This document shows, one piece after another, positions 53,539 to 62,907 of a stretch of DNA of 64,000 bases. Where the stretch lies: the NCBI RefSeq assembly GCF_030553075.1, contig NZ_CP130701.1:3224001-3288000 (forward strand). The letters run 5' to 3'. Positions within the stretch are counted from its first letter, which is position 1, and each line of letters starts with the position of its first letter. A program made the position numbers and the translations under genes. Under the pieces are notes generated by a model. It had not been told where the DNA came from and did no database searches. It was given only the letters and a program-made list of their open reading frames with translations. This stretch comes from Halomonas sp. I5-271120. GTDB lineage: Bacteria > Pseudomonadota > Gammaproteobacteria > Pseudomonadales > Halomonadaceae.

Positions 53539-54126
53539 TCAAAACCGGAAAATCAGCGAGGCGGTGGCCATGGTCAGGTGGTCGAGGTCATTGGAGTCGA
53601 TGACCTCGTATTCCAGTTGGCCTACCAAGGAGCGGTATAACCGCATGTTGGCTCCCATCCCGTAGATAGGAGCAGTACCGCCCATGGACCCTGACGACTC
53701 GGGGGAATCGATGCTGCCGCGCCATTCTGCGAGCCCCGATTTGGCAAAGACGCCGACACGCCCCATCTTCACACCGGCCAGCAGGCTGCCGTTCATGCTG
53801 ATGGTATCGAGAAGGGTGGGAGAGCCATCGAGTGACACCGAGACATTGTTGCTCTCGAGGTAAGCAAGCTCTGCGCCAAATTCCAGGTGCGGAAGGCGAG
53901 AAAAGAAATAGCCGGCCATAACACGAAAGCCGGTGGTATCGCCGTTGGCGGTATTCACCTTGCTTCCGCCAATTGTCAGGCCATTGTCCAGAGCAATGCC
54001 GCCATCGTCGGTGTCCGCGTAGATCGAGCTGTTGTCAGATCTGGCAGCCAATGCCGTGGAGCTAATGCCCAGTAGACAGAGCAGCGTCAAATGGATCAGA
54101 CAGCGGCTCAATGCGGGGGGCGTCAT
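53539..54126 (-). CDS. Small outer-membrane beta-barrel protein (OmpA/OmpW-like size)
   Basis: 195 residues with a clear signal peptide (hydrophobic LIHLTLLCLLGISSTALA ending Ala-x-Ala). The mature part alternates polar and hydrophobic residues as in an eight-stranded barrel (GFRVMAGYFF, LEFGAELAYL, SLLAGVKMG, VGVFAKSGLAEW, GQLEYEVI) and ends in Phe after LIFRF, the outer-membrane assembly signal. Resembles the porin-like OmpA beta-barrel family. No partner genes suggest a specific role. Confidence 0.82.
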   Translation of the reverse strand: MTPPALSRCLIHLTLLCLLGISSTALAARSDNSSIYADTDDGGIALDNGLTIGGSKVNTANGDTTGFRVMAGYFFSRLPHLEFGAELAYLESNNVSVSLDGSPTLLDTISMNGSLLAGVKMGRVGVFAKSGLAEWRGSIDSPESSGSMGGTAPIYGMGANMRLYRSLVGQLEYEVIDSNDLDHLTMATASLIFRF

Positions 54127-54205
54127 GTGATGTTCGCCTTTGCTTGGACTCCGGTGGAGTCAGCCATTCATCGGCTTAAAGCTTAGTGCTCGGCACGAGG
54201 TTTAT

Positions 54206-54667
54206 CTACTTTTTGTCATTCAAGGGCTTGGCGCCGTTGCCAGTTTTCCCCCTGAATTTGCTGCGCAGGGTGAACAGCAGCGACTTGAAGGCCTGCGTCA
54301 ACACGAAGACAACCCAGCCGGCCGTCGCCAGGATATTGACCATCAGCATCTTCTGACTGCCGCTTAGCGGCGTGGTCAGAAGTCCCTCGACCACCACCGC
54401 AAAGAACAGCGCCATCAGCAAGGGCAGGGCGAAAAGGTGCATCTGCATTTCAGTGCGCCGACGGCGGACCCGGAAACGGCGCAGGGTGATGCGCATCGGG
54501 CGGTGGCCCCAACTGACCACCAGAATGGTCGCGACCAGGGTTAAAGCCGCCACCGTTGGCATCGTCGAGCCATCCCATATCGAGAAACTGACCGACCAGG
54601 CCAGGGCCAGCCACATGGCGCCCTCCAGGGCGGCAATGATATCGGCTGACTGGCGAACCCTTGGCAT
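54206..54667 (-). CDS. Small integral membrane protein of unknown function
   Basis: 153 residues from the ATG at 54667, with GGGAGA upstream. Four predicted membrane helices in two pairs (about 11-30, 34-52, 75-95, 107-130) separated by an Arg-rich loop (GHRPMRITLRRFRVRRRR), so that loop is cytoplasmic. The C-terminus is basic. I do not recognise a family and the neighbours give no clue. Confidence 0.72.
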   Translation of the reverse strand: MPRVRQSADIIAALEGAMWLALAWSVSFSIWDGSTMPTVAALTLVATILVVSWGHRPMRITLRRFRVRRRRTEMQMHLFALPLLMALFFAVVVEGLLTTPLSGSQKMLMVNILATAGWVVFVLTQAFKSLLFTLRSKFRGKTGNGAKPLNDKK

Positions 54668-54861
54668 GATGTCTCTCCCTGAATAAAGGCCACCATAATA
54701 CGTAACCCGACGGGACTTGTCGCAAGCCCTTATCGCAAGCCTTGCTTTCCTGAAGACCAGTCTATCTCGCCAACACCCTGATTCGACGGATCGCTCAGGG
54801 GCCACGCAGTGAGGTCGAGACGTTATACTATGCCCCCGCCATCTACCACACAGGATCCGCC

Positions 54862-55902
54862 GTGAATCAGCTGACCATCACCACTCCCGACGATTGGCAC
54901 CTTCACCTGCGCGATGGCGAGCCGCTTGAGGCGGTCTTGCCCTACAGTGCCCGCCAGTTTGCTCGGGCGATCATCATGCCCAACCTGACCCCACCGGTCA
55001 CTACCACCGAGCAGGCCCTGGCCTACCGGGAGCGCATCCTTGCGGCGCTGCCCGACGGGGCGAACTTCGAGCCGCTGATGGTGCTCTACCTCACCGACAA
55101 CACCCCGGCCGAGGAAATCGAGCGGGCCGCGGCCAGCGGTGTGATCAAGGCAGTCAAGCTGTATCCCGCCGGGGCCACCACCAACTCATCCTCTGGCGTC
55201 ACCGACATTCGCCACTGTGATGCGGCCATCGGCGCCATGGCGCGCCTGGGCTTGCCGCTGCTGGTGCATGGCGAGGTAACCTCGCCGGAGATCGACATCT
55301 TCGATCGCGAGGCGATCTTCATCGAGCGGGTCATGGCGCCGCTGCTCGAGCGTCACCCGACCCTCAAGGTGGTGTTTGAGCACATCACCACGGCGGATGC
55401 GGTGAACTTCGTGCGTCAGGCGTCGGATAACGTCGCCGCTACCATCACCGCCCATCACCTGCTGTTCAACCGCAACCATATGCTGGTCGGCGGTATCCGT
55501 CCGCACTATTTCTGCCTGCCGGTGCTGAAGCGCGAGACCCATCGCGCAGCGCTGATCGAGGCGGCGACCTCCGGTTCGCCCAAGTTCTTCCTGGGCACGG
55601 ATAGTGCCCCCCACGCCCGCGGGGCCAAGGAGTCGGCCTGCGGCTGTGCTGGCGCCTTCACCGCGCCCGCCGCTCTTGAACTCTACGCGACGGCTTTTGA
55701 GCAGGCAGGGGCATTGGATAAGCTCGAGGGCTTTGCCAGCCACTTCGGCGCGGACTTCTATGGGCTGGCGCGCAATCAGGGCACGGTAACCCTGAATCGC
55801 GAGGACTGGCAGCTGCCTGGCGAGCTTGCCTATGTCGGTGATGACGTGATCGTACCGCTGATGGCAGGCGAATCGCTGTCCTGGAAACTGGCTGACGCCT
55901 GA
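54862..55902 (+). CDS. pyrC: Dihydroorotase (class II, PyrC)
   Basis: Third step of pyrimidine synthesis: cyclises carbamoyl aspartate to dihydroorotate. 346 residues, the class II length. The zinc ligands are visible in [10 protein letters not shown] (His pair), the carboxylated Lys in [16 protein letters not shown], His in LVHGEVT and FEHITT, and Asp in [11 protein letters not shown]. It begins [15 protein letters not shown] from GTG, with AGGATCC upstream. It is likely transcribed alone. Confidence 0.97.
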   Translation: MNQLTITTPDDWHLHLRDGEPLEAVLPYSARQFARAIIMPNLTPPVTTTEQALAYRERILAALPDGANFEPLMVLYLTDNTPAEEIERAAASGVIKAVKLYPAGATTNSSSGVTDIRHCDAAIGAMARLGLPLLVHGEVTSPEIDIFDREAIFIERVMAPLLERHPTLKVVFEHITTADAVNFVRQASDNVAATITAHHLLFNRNHMLVGGIRPHYFCLPVLKRETHRAALIEAATSGSPKFFLGTDSAPHARGAKESACGCAGAFTAPAALELYATAFEQAGALDKLEGFASHFGADFYGLARNQGTVTLNREDWQLPGELAYVGDDVIVPLMAGESLSWKLADA

Positions 55903-55959
55903 AACACGCATGCCCCATGAACGACTGCTCTATGGCGACCGACGTATGATGGCTTTCTC

Positions 55960-58398
55960 ATGACTGACGCGCTCACTCTGCCCATCGAGGCCCGCCTGCC
56001 GGCTATCCGTGAAGCACTGGCCGGACACTCCCGAGCCCTGCTGGTCGCCGAGCCCGGCGCCGGCAAGACCACCCGGGTGCCGCTTGCCTTGCTCGACGAG
56101 TCCTGGTGCCGTCAAGGCAAGCTGTTGCTGCTCGAACCGCGTCGCGTGGCGGCTAGGCTCGCCGCGCGCTACATGGCCGAGCAGCTCGGTGAGTCGCTTG
56201 GTGAGACGGTGGGCTATCGCATGCGCGGCGAGAGCCGTGTGGGACCAAACACCCGGCTAGAGGTCATCACTCAGGGGGTGCTAACACGCCTCTTGCAGGA
56301 CGACCCACTGCTCGAGGGCGTGTCCGGGATTATCTTCGATGAATTCCACGAGCGCAGCCTGGAGGCGGATCTGGGGCTGGCGCTGACCCTGGATGCACAG
56401 CAGGGACTGCGCGATGACCTGCGACTGCTGGTGATGTCGGCGACCCTGGACGTGGACGCGCTCAAGCAAGTGCTGGGCGATGCTGCCCCGCTGATCGACT
56501 GTCCCGGCCGTTCCTATCCGGTGACGACTCATCACCGACCGGTGAATGCGCGTGACGATGCTGCCCGTCAGCAGGCGGTGGTCGTGCGCGAGGCGCTGGC
56601 TGAGAATGAGGGCGATCTACTGGTGTTCCTGCCCGGTGTCGGCGAGATTCGCCGCCTGGCCCGGGCGCTGTCCAGCCTCCCGGACGATGTCGCGGTGCTC
56701 GAGCTGCACGGCCGTTTGCCGCTCACTGAGCAGCAGCGTGCACTTAGCCGGGATGACCAGGGCCGGCGCCGGGTGGTGCTGGCCACCGCCATCGCCGAGT
56801 CCAGCGTGACCGTCGATGGCGTGCGAGTGGTGATCGATGGCGGTTTCGAGCGGGTTCCGGTCTTTCAGGCGCGACTGGGGCTGACGCGTCTGGCCACCCA
56901 GCGACTCAACCGGGCCAGCGCCGACCAGCGGCGCGGCCGTGCCGCTCGCCAGGGTCCGGGGGTATGTTATCGACTCTGGGCCGATGAACAGCCGTTGCCG
57001 GCTCACGGTGATCCCGAGATATTACAGGCCGACCTGGCGCCGCTGGCCTTCGAGCTGGCGCGCTGGGGCATTCAGGATGCCGCGGCGCTCGAATGGGTCA
57101 CGCCACCGCCCGTGGGCCCATTGGCCGCGGGTCGTGCCTTGCTTGAGCGTCTTGACGTGCTCGATGACGATCACCGGCTGACCTCGCTGGGGCGTGGCTG
57201 CATTCGCTGGCCCTGTCATCCGCGCCTGGCGGTGATGCTCGAACGGGCGAGTGAACTCTATGCCATGCCGCTGGCCTGCTGGCTGGCGGCGCTGCTCGAG
57301 TCACGCGCTGGCGGCGACGCGCGCGACCTTTCGGTGACGCTCTCGCAGTTGCCCGGTCGCGATGCCCAGGGCGCCGAGGCACAGTGGTTTCGCGATGCCA
57401 AGCGTCTGTCCGGCATCGCCCAGTGCGGCCTCAAGGTGGCGTCGCTAGCGCCGTTGGGAGAACTGCTGGCGCTGGCCTATCCCGAGCGGGTGGCGCTCTA
57501 TCAGTCGCCAGGGCGTTTCAAGCTGGCCGCCGGCAACCTGGCGCTGCTCGAGGCGAACCATCCGCTGGCCCATGCCGAGGCGCTGGTGGCAGCGGAATTG
57601 GACGGCCAGGCTCAGGGCGCGAAGATCTATCGCGGCGCGGCATTATCCTTGTCACGACTTGAAGCGCTTTTTCCTCAGACGCGCGAATTTCATCCGCGTC
57701 TTGAGTGGAGCGATGAAGAAGGACGACTGATCGGAGAGGAGGTACGCTCGCTGGGTGAACTGGTACTCGAGCGACGGCCCTTGAAGGCCCTGCCCGCCGA
57801 GGCGGTCCGCGAGGCGTTGTTGGCGGCAGTTCGCCGACGTGGTCACCTGGCCGTCGATGCGGCGGCCGAGCAGCTGATGGCGCGCGTGGCCTTGCTCCGC
57901 CAGACCCTGGGCGACCCTTGGCCTGATTGGTCGCAGAAGGCGTTGCTTGCCGATCTTGAGGTCTGGTTGGCGCCCTATCTGGATGGCGTGCGGCGGCTCG
58001 ACAAGCTCGACCGCCTGCCACTGGCGTCAATCCTGCTGGATCGGCTCGATTGGCCTCAGCGCCAGACCCTTGATGACCAGGCGCCGACCCATTTGGCGGT
58101 GCCCAGTGGCTCCAGGGTCCGGCTCGACTATACCGGCGCCGAGCCGGTGCTGGCGGTCAAACTGCAGGAGCTGTTTGGCCTCGCGGAGACGCCGCGTATC
58201 GCCGGCGGGCGAGTGCCGGTGCTTTTACACCTGCTGTCGCCCGCGGGTCGTCCCCTGCAGGTCACTCGAGATCTAGCGAGCTTCTGGGCCAACGGCTACT
58301 TTGAGGTGCGCAAGGACATGCGCGGGCGCTATCCGAAGCATCCCTGGCCTGAAGATCCATGGAATGCCCGAGCCACCGCCCGCACCAAGCAACGCTAG
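55960..58398 (+). CDS. hrpB: ATP-dependent helicase HrpB
   Basis: 812 residues of a DEAH-type RNA helicase. Motif I is AEPGAGKTT (about 29-37), motif II is DEFHERS in place of DEAH, motif III is SATLD, motif V/VI region QRRGRAARQGPG. The C-terminal HrpB domain follows, with the family end FWANGYFEVRKDMRGRYPKHPWPEDP. The DEFH variant is normal for HrpB. Its cellular role is unsettled. It converges on the aminotransferase gene with 6 bases between stops. Confidence 0.96.
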   Translation: MTDALTLPIEARLPAIREALAGHSRALLVAEPGAGKTTRVPLALLDESWCRQGKLLLLEPRRVAARLAARYMAEQLGESLGETVGYRMRGESRVGPNTRLEVITQGVLTRLLQDDPLLEGVSGIIFDEFHERSLEADLGLALTLDAQQGLRDDLRLLVMSATLDVDALKQVLGDAAPLIDCPGRSYPVTTHHRPVNARDDAARQQAVVVREALAENEGDLLVFLPGVGEIRRLARALSSLPDDVAVLELHGRLPLTEQQRALSRDDQGRRRVVLATAIAESSVTVDGVRVVIDGGFERVPVFQARLGLTRLATQRLNRASADQRRGRAARQGPGVCYRLWADEQPLPAHGDPEILQADLAPLAFELARWGIQDAAALEWVTPPPVGPLAAGRALLERLDVLDDDHRLTSLGRGCIRWPCHPRLAVMLERASELYAMPLACWLAALLESRAGGDARDLSVTLSQLPGRDAQGAEAQWFRDAKRLSGIAQCGLKVASLAPLGELLALAYPERVALYQSPGRFKLAAGNLALLEANHPLAHAEALVAAELDGQAQGAKIYRGAALSLSRLEALFPQTREFHPRLEWSDEEGRLIGEEVRSLGELVLERRPLKALPAEAVREALLAAVRRRGHLAVDAAAEQLMARVALLRQTLGDPWPDWSQKALLADLEVWLAPYLDGVRRLDKLDRLPLASILLDRLDWPQRQTLDDQAPTHLAVPSGSRVRLDYTGAEPVLAVKLQELFGLAETPRIAGGRVPVLLHLLSPAGRPLQVTRDLASFWANGYFEVRKDMRGRYPKHPWPEDPWNARATARTKQR

Positions 58399-58404
58399 CC
58401 GTCA

Positions 58405-59787
58405 TTAGGTGTCTAGTCTGTTTGACCCGCTTGCGAGCGTCTTTACGAATGCCGTGATGGCGTGAATGCCGTCGCGGACCTTCTCGAGGCCTGGATGCGC
58501 GATCACGGAGCCCGAAGTGGTCAGCAGGGCGGCACCATCGAAATCGACGTAGGCCAGGCGGACCGTTAGCCGTTCGGCGGGGGCGCCGAAGGCGGAGCCG
58601 GGCAGCAGGGCCACGCCGCACTCATCCAGCAGGGCTTCGGTCAACTCGCTGCCGGTGGTGATGCCGCGCTGGGCCAGGGCCTCGCGATGGGCTTCGAAAT
58701 CCGGGTAGAGATAGAAACCACCGTCGGGCGCATGAGTGCGAATGACCGCGTCATCAAGTTCAGCGGCGGCCCACTGGCCGATCTCTGCAAGGATCTCTCG
58801 CTGGCGCGTGATGTAGGCGTCCAGTGCCGGTGTGCGCTGGTAGGCCACGCAGGCAGCTTCCTGTATTGGGCTTGCGACGCTCGACCAGGTCTCGGACGCG
58901 ATGCCAAGCAGCCGTGAGAATAGCGCCTCGCCAAGCGAGGCTGGCACATGCATGGCGCCCAAGCGCCAACCGCCCGCGCCACACCATTTCGACAGACCGG
59001 TGGTGGTCACTGTGCCTTCCGGGTAATCCCGTGCGAAGGCGCGATGGCTGCCGTCATGGTCGAGCACTCCGTATATCTCGTCGGATAGCACCAGCAGATC
59101 ATGCCGCCTGGCGACGTCAGCGAGTTTGGCCTGTTCGGCATGATCAAGCGACAGGCCGGTGGGGTTGCCTGGCTGGTTGAGGATCAGCAGGCGGACTCGG
59201 TTGTCCGACTCTGTCTTTTCTCCCCTCATTACTCCTTTTTCGGTTGGGGCGCGATCGGCCAGGGCTGCTTCGAGTGCGGCGGCGTTGACCTGCCAGCGGC
59301 TCTCGAAACTGCACGTCAGGCGCCGGGTGGCGAGCTGGCACATCCGCGCCTGGGGCGCATAGGAGACCCAGGCCGGGTCTGGGATCAGCACTTCGGCGTC
59401 GGCAGGCAGCGCCTTCATCAGGGCGAACAGCAGAAGCTTCGAGCCCGGGGCCAGCAGCATTTCTCCGGCCTGCCAGTCGACGCCATCTACCTCGCGATGA
59501 AAGGCTGCCACCGCTTCACGGGCTGAGGCTAGGCCCTGTACTGGCAGGTAGGCCTTGTCGGCGGCATGGGCGGCCAGGGCCTCGACGGCTGGTGTGAAGA
59601 CCGGGAAGGGCGACTGCCCGAAACCGAACTTGATCACCCGCTGACCGCCGGCCTCGCGCAATCGTGACTGCTCGTTGATCAGCAGGGTGTCTGAAGCGCG
59701 GGGAGCCTCGCCGGCATTGAGCCGTTGAGTCAAAGTCGACGTTCTGGCGGATGCCGAGTCATGGTGGGCGGATGAAGAAGAGGGCAT
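58405..59787 (-). CDS. Class I/II PLP-dependent aminotransferase
   Basis: 460 residues of the aspartate aminotransferase fold. The PLP lysine is in TTGLSKWCGAGGWRLG, with the following Arg for the phosphate; NQPGNPTG and LVLSDEIYG are the cofactor-binding segments, and a C-terminal Arg in LTVRLAY binds the substrate carboxylate. The substrate is not clear from sequence. The RpiR-type regulator gene lies 74 bases upstream on the same strand, suggesting an operon that handles an amino acid or amino sugar product. Confidence 0.88.
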   Translation of the reverse strand: MPSSSSAHHDSASARTSTLTQRLNAGEAPRASDTLLINEQSRLREAGGQRVIKFGFGQSPFPVFTPAVEALAAHAADKAYLPVQGLASAREAVAAFHREVDGVDWQAGEMLLAPGSKLLLFALMKALPADAEVLIPDPAWVSYAPQARMCQLATRRLTCSFESRWQVNAAALEAALADRAPTEKGVMRGEKTESDNRVRLLILNQPGNPTGLSLDHAEQAKLADVARRHDLLVLSDEIYGVLDHDGSHRAFARDYPEGTVTTTGLSKWCGAGGWRLGAMHVPASLGEALFSRLLGIASETWSSVASPIQEAACVAYQRTPALDAYITRQREILAEIGQWAAAELDDAVIRTHAPDGGFYLYPDFEAHREALAQRGITTGSELTEALLDECGVALLPGSAFGAPAERLTVRLAYVDFDGAALLTTSGSVIAHPGLEKVRDGIHAITAFVKTLASGSNRLDT

Positions 59788-59861
59788 GTCAGCCTCCTGA
59801 GGCTTGGGCTCTTGTCGGGTGGTGTCTGTTGGGGGCGGGTGACGTTGGTCGCGGGTCTGAG

Positions 59862-60821
59862 TTATTCGACGCCAAGGCGTGCAATCAGCGCCTCTCGGCG
59901 ACGAATCCTCTTGATGGCGTCCGGTCCCAGGCGAGCGGCCAGTCGGGAGAGCAGCATTTCGACTAGCAGGAACAGTGAACTCATCGGATTGAAGAAAAAG
60001 GGCCCGCTCGCTGGGGCGACCAGCGTGTAGTCGCTCAACCCCGGGACTTCACCACGAGGATGGTTGGTCAGGCCGAGAATCGGCGTGCCCTGGTCGGCCG
60101 CCGCCCGGGCATAGGCCAGGGTGCTACGGCTCTCTGGGCGAAAGGCGATAGCGACGACGCAGTCCCGCTCGTCGAGATCCAGCACGCGTTCGACATCGAC
60201 ACCGGCGGTGGAGGCAATCAGTTGGACGCCATCGCGAAGATAATCGAGGTAGTAGGCCAGGTAGTGAGCGGCGGCAAAGCTCGCGCGTAATCCCACGACG
60301 TGCACTCGCCGGGCGCTAATCAGCTGAGAACAGGCAGCTTCCAGGGTGGCGTTATCGAGTGCCTCCAGGCAGGCGGCAACATTGTCGTGCTCGGCCTGAC
60401 AGAGCAGCTGCTCCGGTGCCATGGCGCTTGAGGAGGTACTCTGTTTGGCATCACCGATCAGGCGCTGGGCACGGCTCGAATAGAAGCTGCTGTCGGCAAG
60501 ATCCTCGCGGAAAAGCGCCTGAAAGGTCTTGAAGCCCTCGAAGTGCAGGGTCTTGCACAGGCGAGTCAGGGTCGAGGCATTGACGCCATGATCCTGAGCC
60601 AGCGTCGAGATGTTGTTCAGACCGACCTGCTGAGGCTGGGCCAGGAAACTTTCCAGCAGCGTCAGCGCCCGGGCCGAAAGCTTGGGGAGCGGCGCGTTTC
60701 GCCAGTGCTTATCGCCCCGCCGCGCAGCCTCTACCAGGCGTGCCAGTGTCGCAAGGTCGTGAGGGGGAAGTGCATCTTCAGAGGGCGAGTCTTCGGGCGA
60801 TGCTTGGGGTAATGGGGGCAT
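59862..60821 (-). CDS. RpiR/MurR-family transcriptional regulator
   Basis: 319 residues from the ATG at 60821, with GAGGA upstream; the frame is open another 78 codons but that stretch covers the promoter. N-terminal helix-turn-helix of the RpiR type (NISTLAQDHGVNASTLTRLCKTLHFEGFKTFQALF), then a SIS domain (about 150-300; RRVHVVGLRASFAAAHYLAYYLDYL and PILGLTNHPRGEVPGLSDY). SIS domains bind phosphosugars, but RpiR proteins paired with aminotransferases often govern amino acid or taurine-type use. A strong palindrome lies 50 bases upstream of the start. Confidence 0.9.
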   Translation of the reverse strand: MPPLPQASPEDSPSEDALPPHDLATLARLVEAARRGDKHWRNAPLPKLSARALTLLESFLAQPQQVGLNNISTLAQDHGVNASTLTRLCKTLHFEGFKTFQALFREDLADSSFYSSRAQRLIGDAKQSTSSSAMAPEQLLCQAEHDNVAACLEALDNATLEAACSQLISARRVHVVGLRASFAAAHYLAYYLDYLRDGVQLIASTAGVDVERVLDLDERDCVVAIAFRPESRSTLAYARAAADQGTPILGLTNHPRGEVPGLSDYTLVAPASGPFFFNPMSSLFLLVEMLLSRLAARLGPDAIKRIRRREALIARLGVE

Positions 60822-60870
60822 CGGGTATCCTCTAGCCAGCACTTGGGTATGACGGTAATGGTAATCTTTG

Positions 60871-60896
60871 TTTGCATAAACGCAAATATATTTGCG
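60871..60896. promoter_or_regulatory. Nested inverted repeats, candidate RpiR operator
   Basis: CGCAAATATATTTGCG (60881-60896) is a perfect 16-bp palindrome, and a further TTTGC at 60871 pairs with the GCAAA inside it. This AT-rich patch in GC-rich DNA sits 50 bases upstream of the regulator start, suited to autoregulation. The remaining bases up to 61114 contain no gene. Confidence 0.65.
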
Positions 60897-61114
60897 AAAT
60901 ATCGGTTGTGAGGCCTGCCCCGTACGATGAGACATCCCCGGGGCCTTTGGTCGGCGTCGGCGGATGAGAAGACTCTGGCTGCAAGAGCGGGACGCGTTAA
61001 TTCCGGTTGAATAACATCTTGTGTTCAACTCTGCCGGGGTCGCGTCCACCGTCAAGATGGATCGCCGATGCCAATCCTTTCGCTGTATGAAGATCTAGGA
61101 GACATGTTCGCCTC

Positions 61115-61906
61115 ATGCCAGATATCAGCAGTTTATCTCCCTTGATGCTCGGCACGCTTGGCAGCCTGGTGGCCGGCCTGATGACAGCCGTCGGGGCTTT
61201 GCCCGTTCTATTCGGCAGGATTCCATCGCCCGCCATGCGTGACCTGTCGCTGGGGTTTGCTGCTGGCGTCATGCTCTCTGCGTCTTTTTTCTCCTTGATC
61301 ATTCCCGCCCTCGATGCTGCCGGTGGGCGATATGGGGAAGGAATGATCCCGGCGGCCATCGTGTCTGTGGCGATTCTTCTGGGTATTGGAGCGGTGGCAC
61401 TGCTCAATGAGCTCTTGCCGCATGAACACTTCGAGAGCGGGCCAGAAGGGCCTGCGAGTGTGTCGCTGCGGCGGGTCTGGCTATTCGTCATGGCGATCAC
61501 GATCCATAACTTTCCGGAAGGCCTGGCCGTGGGCGTCGGTTTCGGATCGGATGGGCTAAGCGGCGGGATGCCGCTTGCCATCGGTATCGGACTACAGAAC
61601 ATGCCGGAAGGCTTGGCAGTTGCCGTGGCACTGATGGGGGAGGGCTATCGGCGCCATCAGGCATGGGGCATTGCGGCTATCACCGGCCTGGTTGAATGCT
61701 TCGGCGGTCTATTGGGGGCGGGCATCACCACGCTGTCGTCATTGCTGTTGCCCTGGGGGCTTGCCTTTGCGGCGGGCGCCATGCTCTATGTCATCAGTCA
61801 TGAAATCATTCCCGAAACGCATCGTAACGGTCACCAGAAAAAGGCGACCGCGGGCCTCTCGATCGGCTTGGTGATGATGCTCTTCCTTGACGTCTGGCTA
61901 GGTTGA
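61115..61906 (+). CDS. ZIP-family divalent metal transporter
   Basis: 263 residues with eight predicted membrane helices. The ZIP metal-site helices are clear: HNFPEGLAVGVGFGSD (helix 4) and NMPEGLAVAVALMGEG (helix 5); an acidic/His loop (LPHEHFESGPEG) separates helices 3 and 4. It is ZupT-like in size and motif and probably imports zinc, manganese or iron. AGGAGA lies 12 bases upstream of the start. Confidence 0.9.
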   Translation: MPDISSLSPLMLGTLGSLVAGLMTAVGALPVLFGRIPSPAMRDLSLGFAAGVMLSASFFSLIIPALDAAGGRYGEGMIPAAIVSVAILLGIGAVALLNELLPHEHFESGPEGPASVSLRRVWLFVMAITIHNFPEGLAVGVGFGSDGLSGGMPLAIGIGLQNMPEGLAVAVALMGEGYRRHQAWGIAAITGLVECFGGLLGAGITTLSSLLLPWGLAFAAGAMLYVISHEIIPETHRNGHQKKATAGLSIGLVMMLFLDVWLG

Positions 61907-62104
61907 GCCGGATAGGCGTACACGATGGTTGACCTCGGCGCTCAAAAGCTTCAAGGTGCACACAGTTGGTTAGCAAGCAGTAGAACGTCAGATGTAAGCG
62001 ATCCCTTTGGTCGTGCTGGTGTATTTCTTTCTTGTTTACCCACTGCTCTATCGGGTAACACCCGGCAATTGTATCAACGCGCTAACAGCGCAAGGATCGT
62101 AAAA
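61907..62104 (+). promoter_or_regulatory. Long 5' leader region of the cold-shock gene
   Basis: The 198 bases between the ZIP gene and the csp start hold no gene; an open frame runs through from 61925 but only its last 67 codons look like protein. Long untranslated leaders are usual for CspA-type genes, where they fold differently with temperature. A purine-rich AAGGATCG precedes the ATG. Confidence 0.55.
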
Positions 62105-62308
62105 ATGGCAACTGGCACAGTTAAGTGGTTCAACGACGCTAAAGGCTTCGGCTTCATCGCACCGTCCGACGGCGGCGACGATGTCTTTGCTCACTTCTCC
62201 GAAGTTAAAATGGAAGGCTTCAAGTCCCTCCAAGACGGTCAGGAAGTGACCTTCGAAGTGACCCAAGGTCAGAAAGGCCTGCAGGCTTCGAACATCCAGC
62301 CGGCGTAA
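62105..62308 (+). CDS. CspA-family cold-shock protein
   Basis: A 67-residue single cold-shock domain that binds single-stranded RNA. RNP1 is KGFGFI and RNP2 is VFAHF; it begins [11 protein letters not shown] as most CspA-type proteins do. The ATG at 62105 gives the family length. A hairpin terminator follows after 49 bases. Whether it is cold-induced or constitutive cannot be seen. Confidence 0.96.
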   Translation: MATGTVKWFNDAKGFGFIAPSDGGDDVFAHFSEVKMEGFKSLQDGQEVTFEVTQGQKGLQASNIQPA

Positions 62309-62357
62309 CGCCGCTGATCCTGGCATCGCCAGGCATTAGAGGCTTCTAGTCTCTGCA

Positions 62358-62386
62358 AACAAGGCCCGCGCAATGCGGGCCTTGTT
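62358..62386. terminator. Hairpin terminator after the cold-shock gene
   Basis: A 12-bp stem (AACAAGGCCCGC with its complement) around a 5-base loop GCAAT. The T-run is weak on the plus strand (TTGTTGCG), but stem strength and position fit a terminator. Confidence 0.7.
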
Positions 62387-62907
62387 GCGTCCAGGCCTTG
62401 GAATTGAAGAAGACCAAGGTCTATTACTCTGACAGCGGCTCGGACGCGCTGAGCGAGCTCCTCGGCCTAGACTCGCTTGATCTTGTAAGCCATGGCCGGA
62501 GGCACTCCTGTGGCTCACAGGCCTTGTCGATTTTACGACCGGGCCTACTAGGCTTTGATCACCGCCAGCCTGAACCAAGTCATTGATAAATAATTATTTA
62601 TCTACTTGATCCTGTCATTGGTATCCAAGTAGACCCCCGCCTGCGCGAGCACCGCGATTAGATATCTCACACTCATTCGATGATGAAAATGATGATGTGA
62701 AATCCCAATAGTTTTGTAACCTAGTGAAAGCGATCTTCATTTATTGTAACTAAATTCCCTGGATGAAGGTGGCTACCCGACAGGTGGCTTGTGATCCGTT
62801 TGGCTGGCCGGGGTGATACAAAAAGATAAGAATATATGGCATTTCGCCAATACTGGAAACTGGTTTCAGTGGCGGTAGCGTGGTTTTATTTCGCAAGGGA
62901 GTACGTA
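62387..62907. other. Long AT-rich intergenic region before the polysaccharide export gene
   Basis: No supported gene is seen; a short open frame at 62398-62586 starts with TTG, lacks a ribosome site and has no family features. From about 62575 the DNA is markedly AT-richer than the rest of the window and holds palindromes (62585-62632), so it looks like a large promoter region for the exopolysaccharide locus starting at 62908. Confidence 0.6.
62585..62602. promoter_or_regulatory. Perfect 18-bp palindrome upstream of the polysaccharide export gene
   Basis: GATAAATAATTATTTATC is a perfect palindrome, immediately followed by an inverted repeat CTACTTG (62602-62608) with CAAGTAG (62626-62632). 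The cluster lies 280-320 bases before the start codon and is a good candidate for regulator binding. Confidence 0.55.

Noticed and set aside
62398..62586. A 62-codon open frame after the cold-shock terminator
   Set aside because: TTG start, no ribosome site, low-complexity product and no recognisable family.
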